From: Nocardioides sp.
GTDB lineage: Bacteria; Actinomycetota; Actinomycetes; Propionibacteriales; Nocardioidaceae
Assembly (NCBI GenBank): GCA_002729525.1
Contig: PBYI01000053.1
Location: forward strand, 248,001-312,000
Reading direction: 5' to 3'
DNA: 64,000 bases
Positions 20,115 through 29,031 of the stretch are shown here, one piece after another. Both the position numbers and the translations under genes were made by a program. A model generated the notes under the pieces. That model was given only the letters and a program-made list of their open reading frames with translations, did not search any database and was not told where the DNA came from. Each line of letters opens with the position of its first letter. Positions within the stretch are counted from its first letter, which is position 1.

Positions 20115-21353
20115 TCAGGCCAGCTCGGAGGCCGCGAGCTGGCCGCAGGCGCCGTCGATCTCGCGACCGCGGGTGTCGCGGACCGTGGTCGGGATGCCGC
20201 GGGCCTCGAGCCGCCGGACGAACTCCTGCTCGTCGGCCGGGTCGGAGGCCGTCCACTTGCTGCCAGGCGTCGGGTTGAGCGGGATGAGGTTGACGTGCAC
20301 CCAGCCCCAGTCGGCGCCGGTGGCGTAGAGGACGTCGGCGAGCAGGTCGGCGCGCCACCCCTGGTCGTTGATGCCGCGCATCATGGCGTACTCGATGGAG
20401 ACCCGGCGCTTGGTGGTGCGGGCGTACTGCCAGGCGGCGTCGACGGTCTCGGCGACCGAGAACCGGGTGTTGATCGGCACCAGCTCGTTGCGCAGCTCGT
20501 CGTCGGGGGCGTGCAGGCTCAGCGCGAGGGTGAGCGGCACGCCCTCCTCGGTGAGCTGGCGGATGCGGGGCACCAGGCCGACGGTCGAGACGGTGACCCC
20601 GCGTGCCGACATCCCGAGCCCGTCGGGCGCGGGGTCGGTGAGGCGGCGTACGGCCCCGACGACGGCCTTGTAGTTGGCCAGCGGCTCGCCCATGCCCATG
20701 AAGACGACGTTGTTGACGCGTCCCGGACCGCCGGGCACCTCGCCGCGGGCGAGCGACCGGGCGCCGGCCATCACCTGCTCGACGATCTCGGCGGTGCTCA
20801 TGTTGCGCTGGAGGCCGCCCTGACCGGTCGCGCAGAACGGGCAGGCCATGCCGCAGCCGGCCTGGCTGGAGACGCACATGGTGGTGCGGTCGGTGTAGCG
20901 CATCAGCACCGACTCGACGAGCGCGCCGTCGAAGAGCCGCCACAGCGTCTTGCGGGTGGTGCCCCTGTCTGCCTCGCTGGTGCGGACCGGGGTCATCAGC
21001 TCCGGCAGAAGGGTGGAGACCAGCTCGCCGCGCTGGGCGGCGGGCAGGTCGGTCATCTGCTCGGGGGCGTCGACCAGCCGGGCGAAGTAGTGCGTCGAGA
21101 GCTGCTTGGCGCGGAACCCCGGCAGCCCGTTGTCCTCCAGCAGCGCCTTGCGCCCGGCGGGGTCGAGGTCGGCGAGGTGGGGCGGCGGCTTCTTGCGCCC
21201 GCGCGGCGCGCTCATCACCAGCGGGAGTGCGCGACCGGCTCGGGCCGCCTCCTCCATCTCGGGGGTGGTGGCGCTGGGCTCGTCGGCGTCGGCGGTGGCG
21301 GTGGCGGACTGCGGGGTCTGCTGGGGCTGTGGGGTCTGCGGCGTCTCGGACAT
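20115..21353 (-). CDS. rlmN: 23S rRNA/tRNA adenine-2 C2-methyltransferase RlmN
   Basis: A 412-residue radical SAM methyltransferase that makes m2A2503 in 23S rRNA and m2A37 in some tRNAs. The cluster motif [14 protein letters not shown] is present, along with the SAM-binding GEPLANY region ([16 protein letters not shown]). The mechanistic cysteine pair is seen with a C-terminal Cys in [11 protein letters not shown]. An extra Ala/Thr/Pro-rich N-terminus of about 45 residues precedes the catalytic part. It lies 37 bases downstream of the Lgt-like/radical SAM operon on the same strand and may be the tail of that transcript. Confidence 0.95.
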   Translation of the reverse strand: MSETPQTPQPQQTPQSATATADADEPSATTPEMEEAARAGRALPLVMSAPRGRKKPPPHLADLDPAGRKALLEDNGLPGFRAKQLSTHYFARLVDAPEQMTDLPAAQRGELVSTLLPELMTPVRTSEADRGTTRKTLWRLFDGALVESVLMRYTDRTTMCVSSQAGCGMACPFCATGQGGLQRNMSTAEIVEQVMAGARSLARGEVPGGPGRVNNVVFMGMGEPLANYKAVVGAVRRLTDPAPDGLGMSARGVTVSTVGLVPRIRQLTEEGVPLTLALSLHAPDDELRNELVPINTRFSVAETVDAAWQYARTTKRRVSIEYAMMRGINDQGWRADLLADVLYATGADWGWVHVNLIPLNPTPGSKWTASDPADEQEFVRRLEARGIPTTVRDTRGREIDGACGQLAASELA

Positions 21354-21390
21354 GACCCCTCGATGCTAGTTGCTGCGCGGTCGAGGAGCC

Positions 21391-21807
21391 CTATGCGTAG
21401 GACTGGCTGAGGAGCACGAGGATGCCGATGCAGGCACCGCCCAGCACGATCACGGTGGTGGCCAGCCCGATCACCATCCACACCGCGAACCGTCGCGTCG
21501 GCCGGTAGACCATCATCGCGACCAGCGGTCCGATGCCGATGACGATCGCGAGCACCACGGCGAGCGACACGTTACCGCTGCCGTTGTCGAGGCTCAGCCC
21601 CGCACCGAACGCCATGGCCGGCACCAGGATCCAGACCCCGCCGGCCAGGAACCCGAGGACGGCGATGAGGCCCTTGCTGGTGCCGCCCGGTGGTGGGCCG
21701 GGCGGCGGTCCGCCGGCCGGGGTCGGGTACGTCGGGTACGACGGCGGGCCGCCCGAGGGCGGACCGGGCGGCTGCTGCGGGGGCTGCTGCGGGGGGACGT
21801 CGCTCAT
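21391..21807 (-). CDS. Small Pro-rich membrane protein of the Lgt-like/radical SAM operon
   Basis: Function unknown. The 138-residue product has a cytosolic-looking Pro/Gly/Gln-rich N-terminus of about 50 residues (SDVPPQQPPQQPPGPPSGG) and three hydrophobic segments. The last one follows a Thr-Arg-Arg-Phe motif (YRPTRRFAVWMVIGL). The C-terminal half resembles that of the 229-residue protein at 24692-25381. ATG at 21807 has GGAGG eight bases upstream and overlaps the preceding stop by four bases. It is the last gene of the coupled series. Confidence 0.7.
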   Translation of the reverse strand: MSDVPPQQPPQQPPGPPSGGPPSYPTYPTPAGGPPPGPPPGGTSKGLIAVLGFLAGGVWILVPAMAFGAGLSLDNGSGNVSLAVVLAIVIGIGPLVAMMVYRPTRRFAVWMVIGLATTVIVLGGACIGILVLLSQSYA

Positions 21808-22187
21808 GCCGTCCACCTCCCGACCCACCAGCCCGTGCCCCAGCCCAGCGAGGCGAGCGTGCCGGCCACCCCGAGGACGACGAGCACCGCGAGGTAGGCC
21901 AGCACCAGCCGGGTGTCACCGAGCTTGCAGCGCGACCGGAGCAGCCCGCCCCGGCGGGCGCTGGCGTAGCCGGCCACGCCGACGCCGGCGAAGGCCACCA
22001 GCGCCACCGGCCCGAGCACCCAGCCGAGCAGCGCGGTGGTGGCCGCGACGCACAGCCGCAGCGGGTCCGGGCTCTCGTGCGCGTCGGCGTCGTACGCCGG
22101 GGGCTCGGGCAGCCCGCGGGTCGCGGTGGTGACGACCCTCGGGTCGCGGGTGCGACCGGCGGCGGGGTCGATGTGGTCGGCACTCAT
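21804..22187 (-). CDS. Small membrane protein, 127 aa, of the Lgt-like/radical SAM operon
   Basis: Function unknown. From ATG at 22187 (GGGAGG seven bases upstream) the product has a polar N-terminus of about 45 residues and then hydrophobic segments LLGWVLGPVALVAFAGVGVA and VLAYLAVLVVLGVAGTLASL separated by a short Arg/Lys-rich loop (SARRGGLLRSRCKLGDTR). This suggests two or three membrane helices. Both ends overlap neighbours by four bases (ATGA), so the radical SAM gene, this gene and the next are translated as a coupled set. Confidence 0.7.
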   Translation of the reverse strand: MSADHIDPAAGRTRDPRVVTTATRGLPEPPAYDADAHESPDPLRLCVAATTALLGWVLGPVALVAFAGVGVAGYASARRGGLLRSRCKLGDTRLVLAYLAVLVVLGVAGTLASLGWGTGWWVGRWTA

Positions 22188-23860
22188 GCGGGACCTCCCG
22201 TGGCGGTGGAGAGACGGGTCGCCGAGAGCGGCGCCCAGGCCTGGACGGCGCAGAACGGTGCGCACTGGTGGACCGGCTCGGCGGCACCGTCGGCACCGTC
22301 GGCACGGTCGGCACGGTCGGCACCGTCGGCACGGTCGGCACGGTCGGCACGGTCGGCACCGTCGGCACCGCCCGCGCTGCCGACGGTGCCCACGTGCACG
22401 CAGCACTGGGTGAGCCGCTCCTCGATCATCGTGTTCATGTCCATGAAGGGCTTCACGGTCACCCGGAGCACCCGTTCCCCCAGCAGCCGACGCAGCCGCT
22501 CACCCTGGCCGGGCAGCCGTGACGCGACGAGCGTGGTGAGGGTCCCGATGCCCAGGTCGCAGGCCTGGCACACGTCGCGCCACACCTCCGCCATGGACGG
22601 GTGCGACAGCGACGACTGCTCGCTGAGCAGGTCGAGCAGCGACCGCTTGACCGTCTCGCGCAGCGCTCCGGGGATGGCGTCGTCCGCGATCCGGTTGGCC
22701 AGCAGGTCGGGCTCGAGGTCGAGCCACTGCAGCAGCCGGTCCTCGCCGATGATCGAGACGAGCGAGCGCCAGGTGCCGGCGTCGTCGCGCAGCAGGTAGC
22801 CCACCGAGCAGCAGTGCGGGTGCGAGCACGGCAGCGCGGTCAGGTCGCGCCAGGTGACCTGACCGCCGGTCTGCGCCTCCAGCCGGGCCAGCACCCCGGT
22901 GTGAGTCAGCCGGTCGAGGGGGTCGATGCCACCCGAGCGGCCGGAGCCGAATACGGGCTGGATCGTCACACCGCCGACGTACGGCGTGTCCAGGCCGCGC
23001 TTGAGCACCGCCCCGATCTCGTCGTCGTTGACGCCGAGCGCCGCCGTCATGGTGAGCGTCGTGAACACCCCGGCCGCCGAGAGCCGCTCGACCGCACGGT
23101 CCTTGAACCGCCGCAGGTCGGCGCCGCGGTGGTGGGCGGAGGCCTGCGCCGACTCGCCGTCGTACTGGAGGTAGACCTCGACCCGCTCGCGGTGCCGCTG
23201 GAGCAGCGCGACGAGCTCGTCGGACTGCGCCACGAGCAGGCCGTTGGTGTTGACGAGGATCCGGACGACCGGGCGGGCGACGAGGGCGTCGAGCAGCTCG
23301 GCGAGGTGCGGGTAGAGCGTCGGCTCGCCGCCGGAGAGCATGAGGACGTCGAGGCGGCCGTTCTCCTTGGCCAGCCGGGCGTCGACGTTGGCCAGCACCT
23401 GCTCCAGCGGCGCGACCGAGGCCAGCGCCGGCGCGGACTCCGCGAAGCAGGTCGGGCACTTGAGGTTGCAGTGGTCGAGCAGGTCCTCCAGCAGGATGCA
23501 GGTGTGCTGCGTCTGCATCTCCGGCAGCCCGCGGGCGTAGGCCAGCGGCACCGGGTCGAAGTTGCCCGGCACGTCGGGCAGGTGCACCTTCGTCGGCGCC
23601 GTCCAGCGCTCCAGCCAGGTGAGGATCTCCGGCGACTCGTCGTACAGCGTGCGCACCAGGCCGTGGTCGGGGCAGCCGCGCTCCAGCCACACCCGGTCGT
23701 CGCGCACGACCAGCCACCCGCGCAGCCGTCGTACGTCGGCCAGCGGGCGGTCGGGCCGCTCCTCGTGGCACAGCGGGCAGAAGGCGTCGACGTAGCGGTG
23801 CACGCGGTCGCCGCGCAGGGGCATGCCCGGCCCGCGGGGTGAGGGGGTCGTCGCGCTCAC
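22184..23860 (-). CDS. Radical SAM protein resembling tetraether lipid synthase (Tes/MJ0619)
   Basis: A 558-residue radical SAM enzyme. The cluster motif CNLKCPTC is at residues 131-138 and LSGGEPTLYPHL follows. An N-terminal rubredoxin-like site (Cys28, Cys31 and Cys63 in GCPDHG) and a C-terminal Cys motif (CCVH about residue 486, later CAPFC) match the layout of Tes/MJ0619, which joins lipid tails in archaea. The archaeal GCPxDCGLC element before QHTC is missing (here RGLPEMQTQHTC), so one auxiliary cluster probably is too. GTG at 23860 overlaps the Lgt-like stop by four bases. A triplet-residue repeat (GAD/RAD) interrupts the C-terminal motif at about 498-526. The function is inferred. Confidence 0.75.
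   Translation of the reverse strand: MSATTPSPRGPGMPLRGDRVHRYVDAFCPLCHEERPDRPLADVRRLRGWLVVRDDRVWLERGCPDHGLVRTLYDESPEILTWLERWTAPTKVHLPDVPGNFDPVPLAYARGLPEMQTQHTCILLEDLLDHCNLKCPTCFAESAPALASVAPLEQVLANVDARLAKENGRLDVLMLSGGEPTLYPHLAELLDALVARPVVRILVNTNGLLVAQSDELVALLQRHRERVEVYLQYDGESAQASAHHRGADLRRFKDRAVERLSAAGVFTTLTMTAALGVNDDEIGAVLKRGLDTPYVGGVTIQPVFGSGRSGGIDPLDRLTHTGVLARLEAQTGGQVTWRDLTALPCSHPHCCSVGYLLRDDAGTWRSLVSIIGEDRLLQWLDLEPDLLANRIADDAIPGALRETVKRSLLDLLSEQSSLSHPSMAEVWRDVCQACDLGIGTLTTLVASRLPGQGERLRRLLGERVLRVTVKPFMDMNTMIEERLTQCCVHVGTVGSAGGADGADRADRADRADGADRADRADGADGAAEPVHQCAPFCAVQAWAPLSATRLSTATGGPA
22285..22368. repeat. 9-bp tandem repeat array inside the radical SAM gene
   Basis: Nine consecutive copies of CAC(C/G)GTCGG, plus the start of a tenth. 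Variants differ only at the fourth base, giving Gly-Ala-Asp or Arg-Ala-Asp triplets on the coding strand. The unit is a multiple of three, so copy-number change keeps the frame. It sits between two conserved Cys motifs of the C-terminal domain. Slippage expansion is the likely origin. Confidence 0.95.
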
Positions 23861-24645
23861 GCCGCGACCGCCTGCTCGGTGCGCGCGGCGCGCAGGGCGC
23901 CGTCGTACGCACCGTGGCGCCAGCGCCACCAGATCCGCAGCAGCACCAGCGGTACGGTGACGGCGAGGAACAGCTGCGGGCGGGTCAGCCCGGCCCACAC
24001 CACCTCGTTGCCACGGACCTCCTCGACGGCGAAGCGGAAGACGCCGTACGCCGCGACCCACCAGACGAACACCTCGCCCGGCGGCAGGGACCGGTGCCGC
24101 AGCCACCACCAGATCGCGGCGAAGGTCAGCGCGTGGAAGGCGATCTCGTAGAGGAACGACGGGTGCAGGCCAACGCCCGCGACGGCGCCGGTGCGGGCGG
24201 CCTGGGTCTCGTCGAGCACGATCCCCCATCCGCCACGGGTCGGCGTGCCGGGCTCCTCGGTGAGCAGGCAGCCGATCCGACCGACCGCCATGCCCAGGGC
24301 GACCGCGGGGGCGAACAGGTCGCCGGTGCGAGCGGTGTAGCCGACGAGCCGCTTGGCGACGTGGACGCCGAGCCAGGCGCCGACCAGCCCGCCGAGGATC
24401 GAGCGGTTGCCATAGGCCCACTGCTCGACGAGCGTGGCGTTGTCGCGCAGGTCGAGGTGCTGCGCCCAGGTGCCCAGCCGCATCAGCAGCGCCCCGCCAA
24501 CGAGCGCCCCGGCGACGACGTACACCAGCCGGTCGTCGGCCGGACCGCGACGCCGCGCCTCGAGCACGAAGACCAGGGCAGCGACGGCGACGCCGAGCGC
24601 GACGAAGAGCTCGTGGGCCGGCAGCGGCCCGAGGTGGGTCAGCAC
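23857..24645 (-). CDS. Divergent prolipoprotein diacylglyceryl transferase-like membrane protein
   Basis: A 262-residue, roughly seven-helix protein of the Lgt family, whose standard members move diacylglyceryl from phosphatidylglycerol to a lipoprotein cysteine. Family marks kept: GRIGCLLTEE (usual GRIGNF-x-x-xE), HPSFLYE, and RFAVEEVRGNEVVWAGLTRPQL. Marks lost: the Asn of GRIGN is Cys, and the His of the S-F-H-GGL loop is replaced (SILGGLVG). These suggest a changed substrate. GTG at 24645 is the only workable start. It is the first gene of the four-base-overlap series with the radical SAM protein. A housekeeping lgt should exist elsewhere. Confidence 0.75.
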   Translation of the reverse strand: MLTHLGPLPAHELFVALGVAVAALVFVLEARRRGPADDRLVYVVAGALVGGALLMRLGTWAQHLDLRDNATLVEQWAYGNRSILGGLVGAWLGVHVAKRLVGYTARTGDLFAPAVALGMAVGRIGCLLTEEPGTPTRGGWGIVLDETQAARTGAVAGVGLHPSFLYEIAFHALTFAAIWWWLRHRSLPPGEVFVWWVAAYGVFRFAVEEVRGNEVVWAGLTRPQLFLAVTVPLVLLRIWWRWRHGAYDGALRAARTEQAVAA

Positions 24646-24691
24646 GCGCGCGCCCGGGTCATGCGGGCAGGCTAGTGCCTCCCGAGCCGGT

Positions 24692-25381
24692 TCAGCCGTC
24701 GTTGCTGATGAGGATCCACAGCGTCAGCGCGGCGACCGCGACCACGACCACCGCGGTCAGCACCATTCCGAACAGCATGTACTTCCCGAACCGACGGGTG
24801 CGCGGCACCGCCAGCAGCACCAGCGGCACGCCGACCACGGCCAGGGTGAACGGGAAGACCCGCGCCACCGACTCGTCGTCGAGGAAGCTGCTGAGCAGCG
24901 CCCCGAAGACGCCGGGCACCGCGACGGCGACCAGCAGGCCGGTGAAGAAGCCGGCCAGGGGGGTGAACACCGGGTGGTCCCGGTGCCAGAAGCGGGGGTC
25001 GCGCTCGGGCTCCGCGGACGCGTCGCCGGCGTCGACCGGGTCGACCGCGTCGGCCGGCGCGTCGTCGGCGTACGTCGTGGCGGTGGCGCGCGGCGGGTCT
25101 GGCCGCTCGGGCGCGACGGGCGGCGTCGGGGTGGCCGTGGAGGCCGCGGCGGTCGCTCCCAGCGGGACGACCTCCATGGCCTGCGTGGCCTCCGGGTCGA
25201 CGGACGGCTCGGCCGGGGTGGACGCCCGGGAGGCGCTCGCCGACGCGGGGTCCGGGGTGGCGGCGCGCCGGCCGGGCTGGGCTGCCCGCATCGGGCGGCG
25301 GCGGCTGCGGGCGGACCGCGGCGCCTTGCGCTTGCCGGCGCCGCTGGGTGCGGGACCGCCGGGAGGCTCGTGCGTCGTCAT
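24692..25381 (-). CDS. Ala/Pro-rich membrane protein, paralogous in part to the 138-aa protein
   Basis: Function unknown. The 229-residue product has a long low-complexity N-terminus (first 30 residues basic, then Ala/Thr/Pro-rich to about 125), followed by helices FTPLAGFFTGLLVAVAVPGVF, VFPFTLAVVGVPLVLLAV and a final one after PRTRRFGKYM. The TRRF motif and last helix resemble the C-terminus of the protein at 21391-21807. It lies 46 bases upstream of the Lgt-like gene on the same strand and may be the first gene of that operon. Confidence 0.65.
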   Translation of the reverse strand: MTTHEPPGGPAPSGAGKRKAPRSARSRRRPMRAAQPGRRAATPDPASASASRASTPAEPSVDPEATQAMEVVPLGATAAASTATPTPPVAPERPDPPRATATTYADDAPADAVDPVDAGDASAEPERDPRFWHRDHPVFTPLAGFFTGLLVAVAVPGVFGALLSSFLDDESVARVFPFTLAVVGVPLVLLAVPRTRRFGKYMLFGMVLTAVVVVAVAALTLWILISNDG

Positions 25382-25463
25382 CGTGCTGCCGATCGTACGG
25401 CGCGTGCCTGTGCCGCGGCTGTGCTCGGGCTCGGTGGGAGCGACCTCACCCGCCGCGACGAGC

Positions 25464-26384
25464 TCACGCGAAGACCAGGTGGTGCAGCAGCAGCCACACC
25501 GGGGCCGCCGTCGCCAGCAGCGAGTCCAGCCGGTCCATGAGGCCGCCGTGGCCCGGGATCACCTGGCTCATGTCCTTGATGCCGAGGTCGCGCTTCATGA
25601 CCGACTCGCACAGGTCGCCCAGCGTCGCCATCACCACGCCGACCACGCCGAGCACGATGCCGACCCACCAGTCGGCGTCGAGCCAGGTCACCATCAGCAC
25701 GCCGGCGACCATGCTGAGCGCCAGGGAGCCGGCGAAGCCCTCCCACGACTTCTTCGGGGAGATGACGGGGGCCATGGGGTGCTTGCCGAACAGCACGCCG
25801 GCGGCGTACCCACCGGTGTCGGAGGCGATGGTGACCAGCACGAACGTGATGATCGCCTTCACACCGTCGTCGTCGAGACCGCCGCCGCCGAGACCGCCCT
25901 CGGCGAGCAGCATCGCGACGAACGAGCCGAGGAAGGGCACGTAGACCAGGGTGAAGACCGACGCGGTGGCGGTGCGGACGTAGCCGTCGATGCCACGGCG
26001 CAGCAGCCACAGCATCGTCGCGAGGGCGGTCACCGCGGTGGCGGTGACCAGCGCCTCGGCGCCCCAGACGTAGGCGACGACCACCATCACGGTGCCGCCG
26101 ACCATCAGCGGCTGCTCGGGGAGGTCGATGTCGCGGGACAGCAGGCCCTGGCGCATCTCCCAGATGGCCACGACCAGCGCCACGACCACGATGAGCATGA
26201 ACGCCGGCTTCCAGAAGGCTAGCGACGCCGCCACCGACCCGAGCAGCACGACGGCCGAGCCGACGGCGGCCTTCAGGTCGCGACCGGCACGGCCGTGGTC
26301 CTTCTGAGGGGCTCCCCCCGCCCGGGGTCCCTGCGACGCACCGGTGTCGCCGCCGGCGCTGGCGTCGTGGGAGGTGTCGGTCAT
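25464..26384 (-). CDS. cdsA: Phosphatidate cytidylyltransferase
   Basis: A 306-residue integral membrane enzyme that makes CDP-diacylglycerol from CTP and phosphatidic acid, the precursor of all membrane phospholipids. The signature is seen in SDTGGYAAGVLFGKHPMAP followed by PKKSWEGFAGS and ends with KDMSQVIPGHGGLMDRLDSL, the conserved metal-binding region. A polar N-terminus of about 45 residues precedes about seven helices. It lies in the conserved frr-cdsA order, 28 bases after frr. Confidence 0.95.
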   Translation of the reverse strand: MTDTSHDASAGGDTGASQGPRAGGAPQKDHGRAGRDLKAAVGSAVVLLGSVAASLAFWKPAFMLIVVVALVVAIWEMRQGLLSRDIDLPEQPLMVGGTVMVVVAYVWGAEALVTATAVTALATMLWLLRRGIDGYVRTATASVFTLVYVPFLGSFVAMLLAEGGLGGGGLDDDGVKAIITFVLVTIASDTGGYAAGVLFGKHPMAPVISPKKSWEGFAGSLALSMVAGVLMVTWLDADWWVGIVLGVVGVVMATLGDLCESVMKRDLGIKDMSQVIPGHGGLMDRLDSLLATAAPVWLLLHHLVFA

Positions 26385-26412
26385 GGCGGGGTCGAACGGC
26401 TGCTCGGAGGTC

Positions 26413-26970
26413 TCAGACCTCGAGCAGCTCGGCCTCCTTGCCCTTGAGCATCTCGTCGATGGCGTCGGTGTGCTTCTTGGTCACCGAGTCGAGCTTCTTC
26501 TCCGCGCCGACGACGTCGTCCTGGCCGACCTCGCCGTCCTTCTCGAGCTTCTCGAGGTTCTGCTTGGCGGTGCGGCGCAGGTTGCGGACCGCGACCCGGC
26601 CGTCCTCGGCCTTCTGGCGCGCGATCTTGATGTACTCCTTGCGGCGCTCCTCGGTGAGCTCGGGGAACACGCAGCGCAGGACCTTGCCGTCGTTGGCGGG
26701 GTTGATGCCGAGGTCGGAGTCGCGGATGGCCTTCTCGATGTTGGCCATCGCACCCATGTCGAACGGCGAGATCATGATGATCCGCGGCTCGGGCGAGGTG
26801 AACGACGCGAGCTGCTGGAGCGGGGTCATCGACCCGTAGTAGTCGACGTTGATCTTGTTGAACATGCTCGGCGTGGCGCGACCGGCCCGGATCGTGGCGA
26901 ACTCCTCGCGCGTCGCCTCGACCGACTTGTCCATCTTGCCGTCGGCCTCGTTGAGGATGTCGTTGATCAC
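26413..26970 (-). CDS. frr: Ribosome recycling factor
   Basis: A 185-residue product, exactly the usual length, that splits post-termination ribosomes together with EF-G. VINDILNEADGKMDKSVEA begins the long helical domain, ATIRAGRATPSMFNKINVDYYG leads into the hinge, and RRKEYIKIARQKAEDGRVAVRNLRR is the C-terminal helix. GTG at 26970 is chosen, with AAAGGA seven bases upstream. It lies 40 bases downstream of pyrH and in line with cdsA. Confidence 0.97.
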   Translation of the reverse strand: MINDILNEADGKMDKSVEATREEFATIRAGRATPSMFNKINVDYYGSMTPLQQLASFTSPEPRIIMISPFDMGAMANIEKAIRDSDLGINPANDGKVLRCVFPELTEERRKEYIKIARQKAEDGRVAVRNLRRTAKQNLEKLEKDGEVGQDDVVGAEKKLDSVTKKHTDAIDEMLKGKEAELLEV

Positions 26971-27010
26971 GGGTGGTCCTTTCGAGTCGTTCGGTGCGGG
27001 GCGGGACCGG

Positions 27011-27724
27011 TCAGTCCGGGTGGACCCGCGTACCGATCCTCTCACCCTGCACGACCTGGAGCATGGTGCCCTCCGGCTCCATGCCGAAGACCACCATGGG
27101 CAGCTTGTTCTCCGCGCAGAGCGTGAACGCCGTCTGGTCCATGATCCGCAGGTCCTCGGCGATCGCCTGGGAGAAGGTGATGTCGTCGTACTTGACCGCG
27201 TCGGGGTCCTTGTTCGGGTCGGCGCTGTAGACGCCGTCGACGCCGCTCTTGGCGACGAGCACGGCGTCGCACCTGCTCTCCAGCGCGCGCTGGACCGCCA
27301 CCGTGTCGGTGGAGAAGAACGGCATGCCCATGCCCGCGCCGAAGATGACGACGCGCCCCTTCTCCATGTGCCGGATGGCGCGGCGCGGGATGTAGGGCTC
27401 GGCGACCTGGCCCATCGTGATGGCGGTCTGCACGCGCGTCTCGACGCCCATCTTCTCCAGGAAGTCCTGCAGCGCCAGGCAGTTCATGACGATGCCGAGC
27501 ATGCCCATGTAGTCGGCACGCACCCGGTCCATGCCGCGCTGCTGGAGCTCGGCACCGCGGAAGAAGTTGCCGCCGCCGGTGACGACCGCGATCTGCACGC
27601 CGGACCGGGCCACGGCCGCGACGTCGGCGGCGATCTTCTGCACGACGTCGGGGTCGACACCGACCTTGCCGCCGCCGAAGACCTCTCCGGAGAGCTTGAG
27701 GAGAACGCGCTGGTAACCGGTCAC
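27011..27724 (-). CDS. pyrH: UMP kinase
   Basis: A 237-residue amino-acid-kinase-fold enzyme that phosphorylates UMP to UDP, the entry to pyrimidine nucleotides. [13 protein letters not shown] opens the fold, [11 protein letters not shown] binds phosphate, [17 protein letters not shown] and [18 protein letters not shown] form the nucleotide sites. GTG at 27724 with AAGGA six bases upstream fits the family N-terminus; the open frame upstream has no homology. In most bacteria it follows tsf directly, whereas here two unrelated genes lie between. Confidence 0.97.
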   Translation of the reverse strand: MTGYQRVLLKLSGEVFGGGKVGVDPDVVQKIAADVAAVARSGVQIAVVTGGGNFFRGAELQQRGMDRVRADYMGMLGIVMNCLALQDFLEKMGVETRVQTAITMGQVAEPYIPRRAIRHMEKGRVVIFGAGMGMPFFSTDTVAVQRALESRCDAVLVAKSGVDGVYSADPNKDPDAVKYDDITFSQAIAEDLRIMDQTAFTLCAENKLPMVVFGMEPEGTMLQVVQGERIGTRVHPD

Positions 27725-27803
27725 GGAGGTCCTTGTCTTCGCCGAGGTGGGAGCGGGCCCCGCGGGGCCTCGGGGGAGGGTACCGCCGACCCTCACGAGT
27801 CGC

Positions 27804-28997
27804 TCAGCCGCTGCTCTCCCCGGAGCCGAACACCCAGATCAGGAGGATCGCGACCGCCAGTCCGACCACCACGGCGGCGGTGATCTTGAGCCAGGAGTAC
27901 GGCCGCTCCCCCACGACCTCGCCGGTGTTGGCGTTGACCATCACCTGGAAGGTCTTGCCGCCGTACAGGTAGGTCGCGATCCACAGCGGCATCAGCAGCA
28001 GCTTGAACATCGCCTGCGAGTAGGTGATGTCCATCGAGGACACCCGCTGCTCGTCGCCGCCGATGTCGCGCTTGCAGTCGGTGCGGATGACGTCCCGCAT
28101 CTTGTCGCGCGCGACGGCCGAGCCGTCGTCGGGGTCGACGTCGTAGCGCAGTGCTGCGTACCCCGCGAGGTACTCCGGCTGGTAGGGCACGGCGTCGGCC
28201 AGCTGCCAGGGCCCCATCTTCTCGAGCCGGTCGTCGTCGAGCCGGGTGCTGGCCGGCACCACCACGTCGTCGAAGAACCGGGCGACGTGGCCGCGGGCGG
28301 GGTACCAGCGCGTACGCCGCTCCTGCCGGGTGACGGTCTTGGTGCCGCCGTTGCCGTCGGGCACCCGGTCGGTGACGGTGACGTAGTAGTACTCGCCGCG
28401 CTGGCCGCGGTAGTCGGTCTCGGTCTGGGCGTCGTAGGTCCAGTGCGGCACGTAGGTGCCGGCGAGGCCCTCGGTGGAGTTGACCTTCTTCAGCGCCGTC
28501 GGGGCGAACCACCGGCTGGTGACCCACTTGCCGAAGGCGTCCTGCGCGCCGCGCTTGTCGACGCCGAACGGCACGACGCCCTCCGGACGCATCAGGCCCT
28601 CGGGGTGGCCGAGCGCGATGAGCGTGCCGCTGCAGAACTGGCAGGTGCCGGCGATGTCCTTGGTCTCCGTCGTCGCCCCGCAGTTCTGGCACTGCAGGAC
28701 GTGCTCGGCCAGGGAGGCCACCTCGACGGTGCCGTGGCGGGCCTGCCAGGCGTCGTAGTCGTGCTCTTCGATGGTGGCGTCGACGGCCTCGATGTCGACC
28801 GTGCCGCCGCAGGACTGGCAGCGCAGCGAGGTCGTGCCGGGCGCGTAGCCCACCTGCGAGCCGCACGTGGGGCAGACGGTGTGCAGCGGCTCCGCGGGGG
28901 CGTCGTGGTCGCCGACCGGCGCCGGCGGCGGGACGGGCGGCGGGGGGCGCGCGCCGTCGTCCGACGGCATCGGCGGCGGCATCGGCGGCTGGGTCAT
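27804..28997 (-). CDS. Zinc-ribbon membrane protein (YdjG-like)
   Basis: A 397-residue protein. A Pro/Met-rich N-terminus (about 40 residues) is followed by two zinc ribbons, CPTCGSQ...CQSCGG and CQNCGAT...CQFCSG, a beta-rich middle domain with [16 protein letters not shown] and [12 protein letters not shown], and one C-terminal helix at about 365-385 ([19 protein letters not shown]). The pattern resembles Bacillus YdjG, a membrane-stress partner of YdjI and the PspA homologue YdjH. Databases often mislabel such proteins as primosomal protein N' helicase. It lies 34 bases after the SPFH gene; the two form a pair. Confidence 0.75.
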   Translation of the reverse strand: MTQPPMPPPMPSDDGARPPPPVPPPAPVGDHDAPAEPLHTVCPTCGSQVGYAPGTTSLRCQSCGGTVDIEAVDATIEEHDYDAWQARHGTVEVASLAEHVLQCQNCGATTETKDIAGTCQFCSGTLIALGHPEGLMRPEGVVPFGVDKRGAQDAFGKWVTSRWFAPTALKKVNSTEGLAGTYVPHWTYDAQTETDYRGQRGEYYYVTVTDRVPDGNGGTKTVTRQERRTRWYPARGHVARFFDDVVVPASTRLDDDRLEKMGPWQLADAVPYQPEYLAGYAALRYDVDPDDGSAVARDKMRDVIRTDCKRDIGGDEQRVSSMDITYSQAMFKLLLMPLWIATYLYGGKTFQVMVNANTGEVVGERPYSWLKITAAVVVGLAVAILLIWVFGSGESSG

Positions 28998-29031
28998 CGG
29001 TGTCCCTCGGTCGCGTCGACGGGTGCCGGGG

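Noticed and set aside
22285..22368. CRISPR array
   Set aside because: The units are nine bases with no spacers and lie inside a coding frame; they are a microsatellite.
22268..22522. Plus-strand ORF beginning with repeated Gly-Thr-Val
   Set aside because: It is the opposite-strand reading of the 9-base repeat inside the radical SAM gene and resembles no family.
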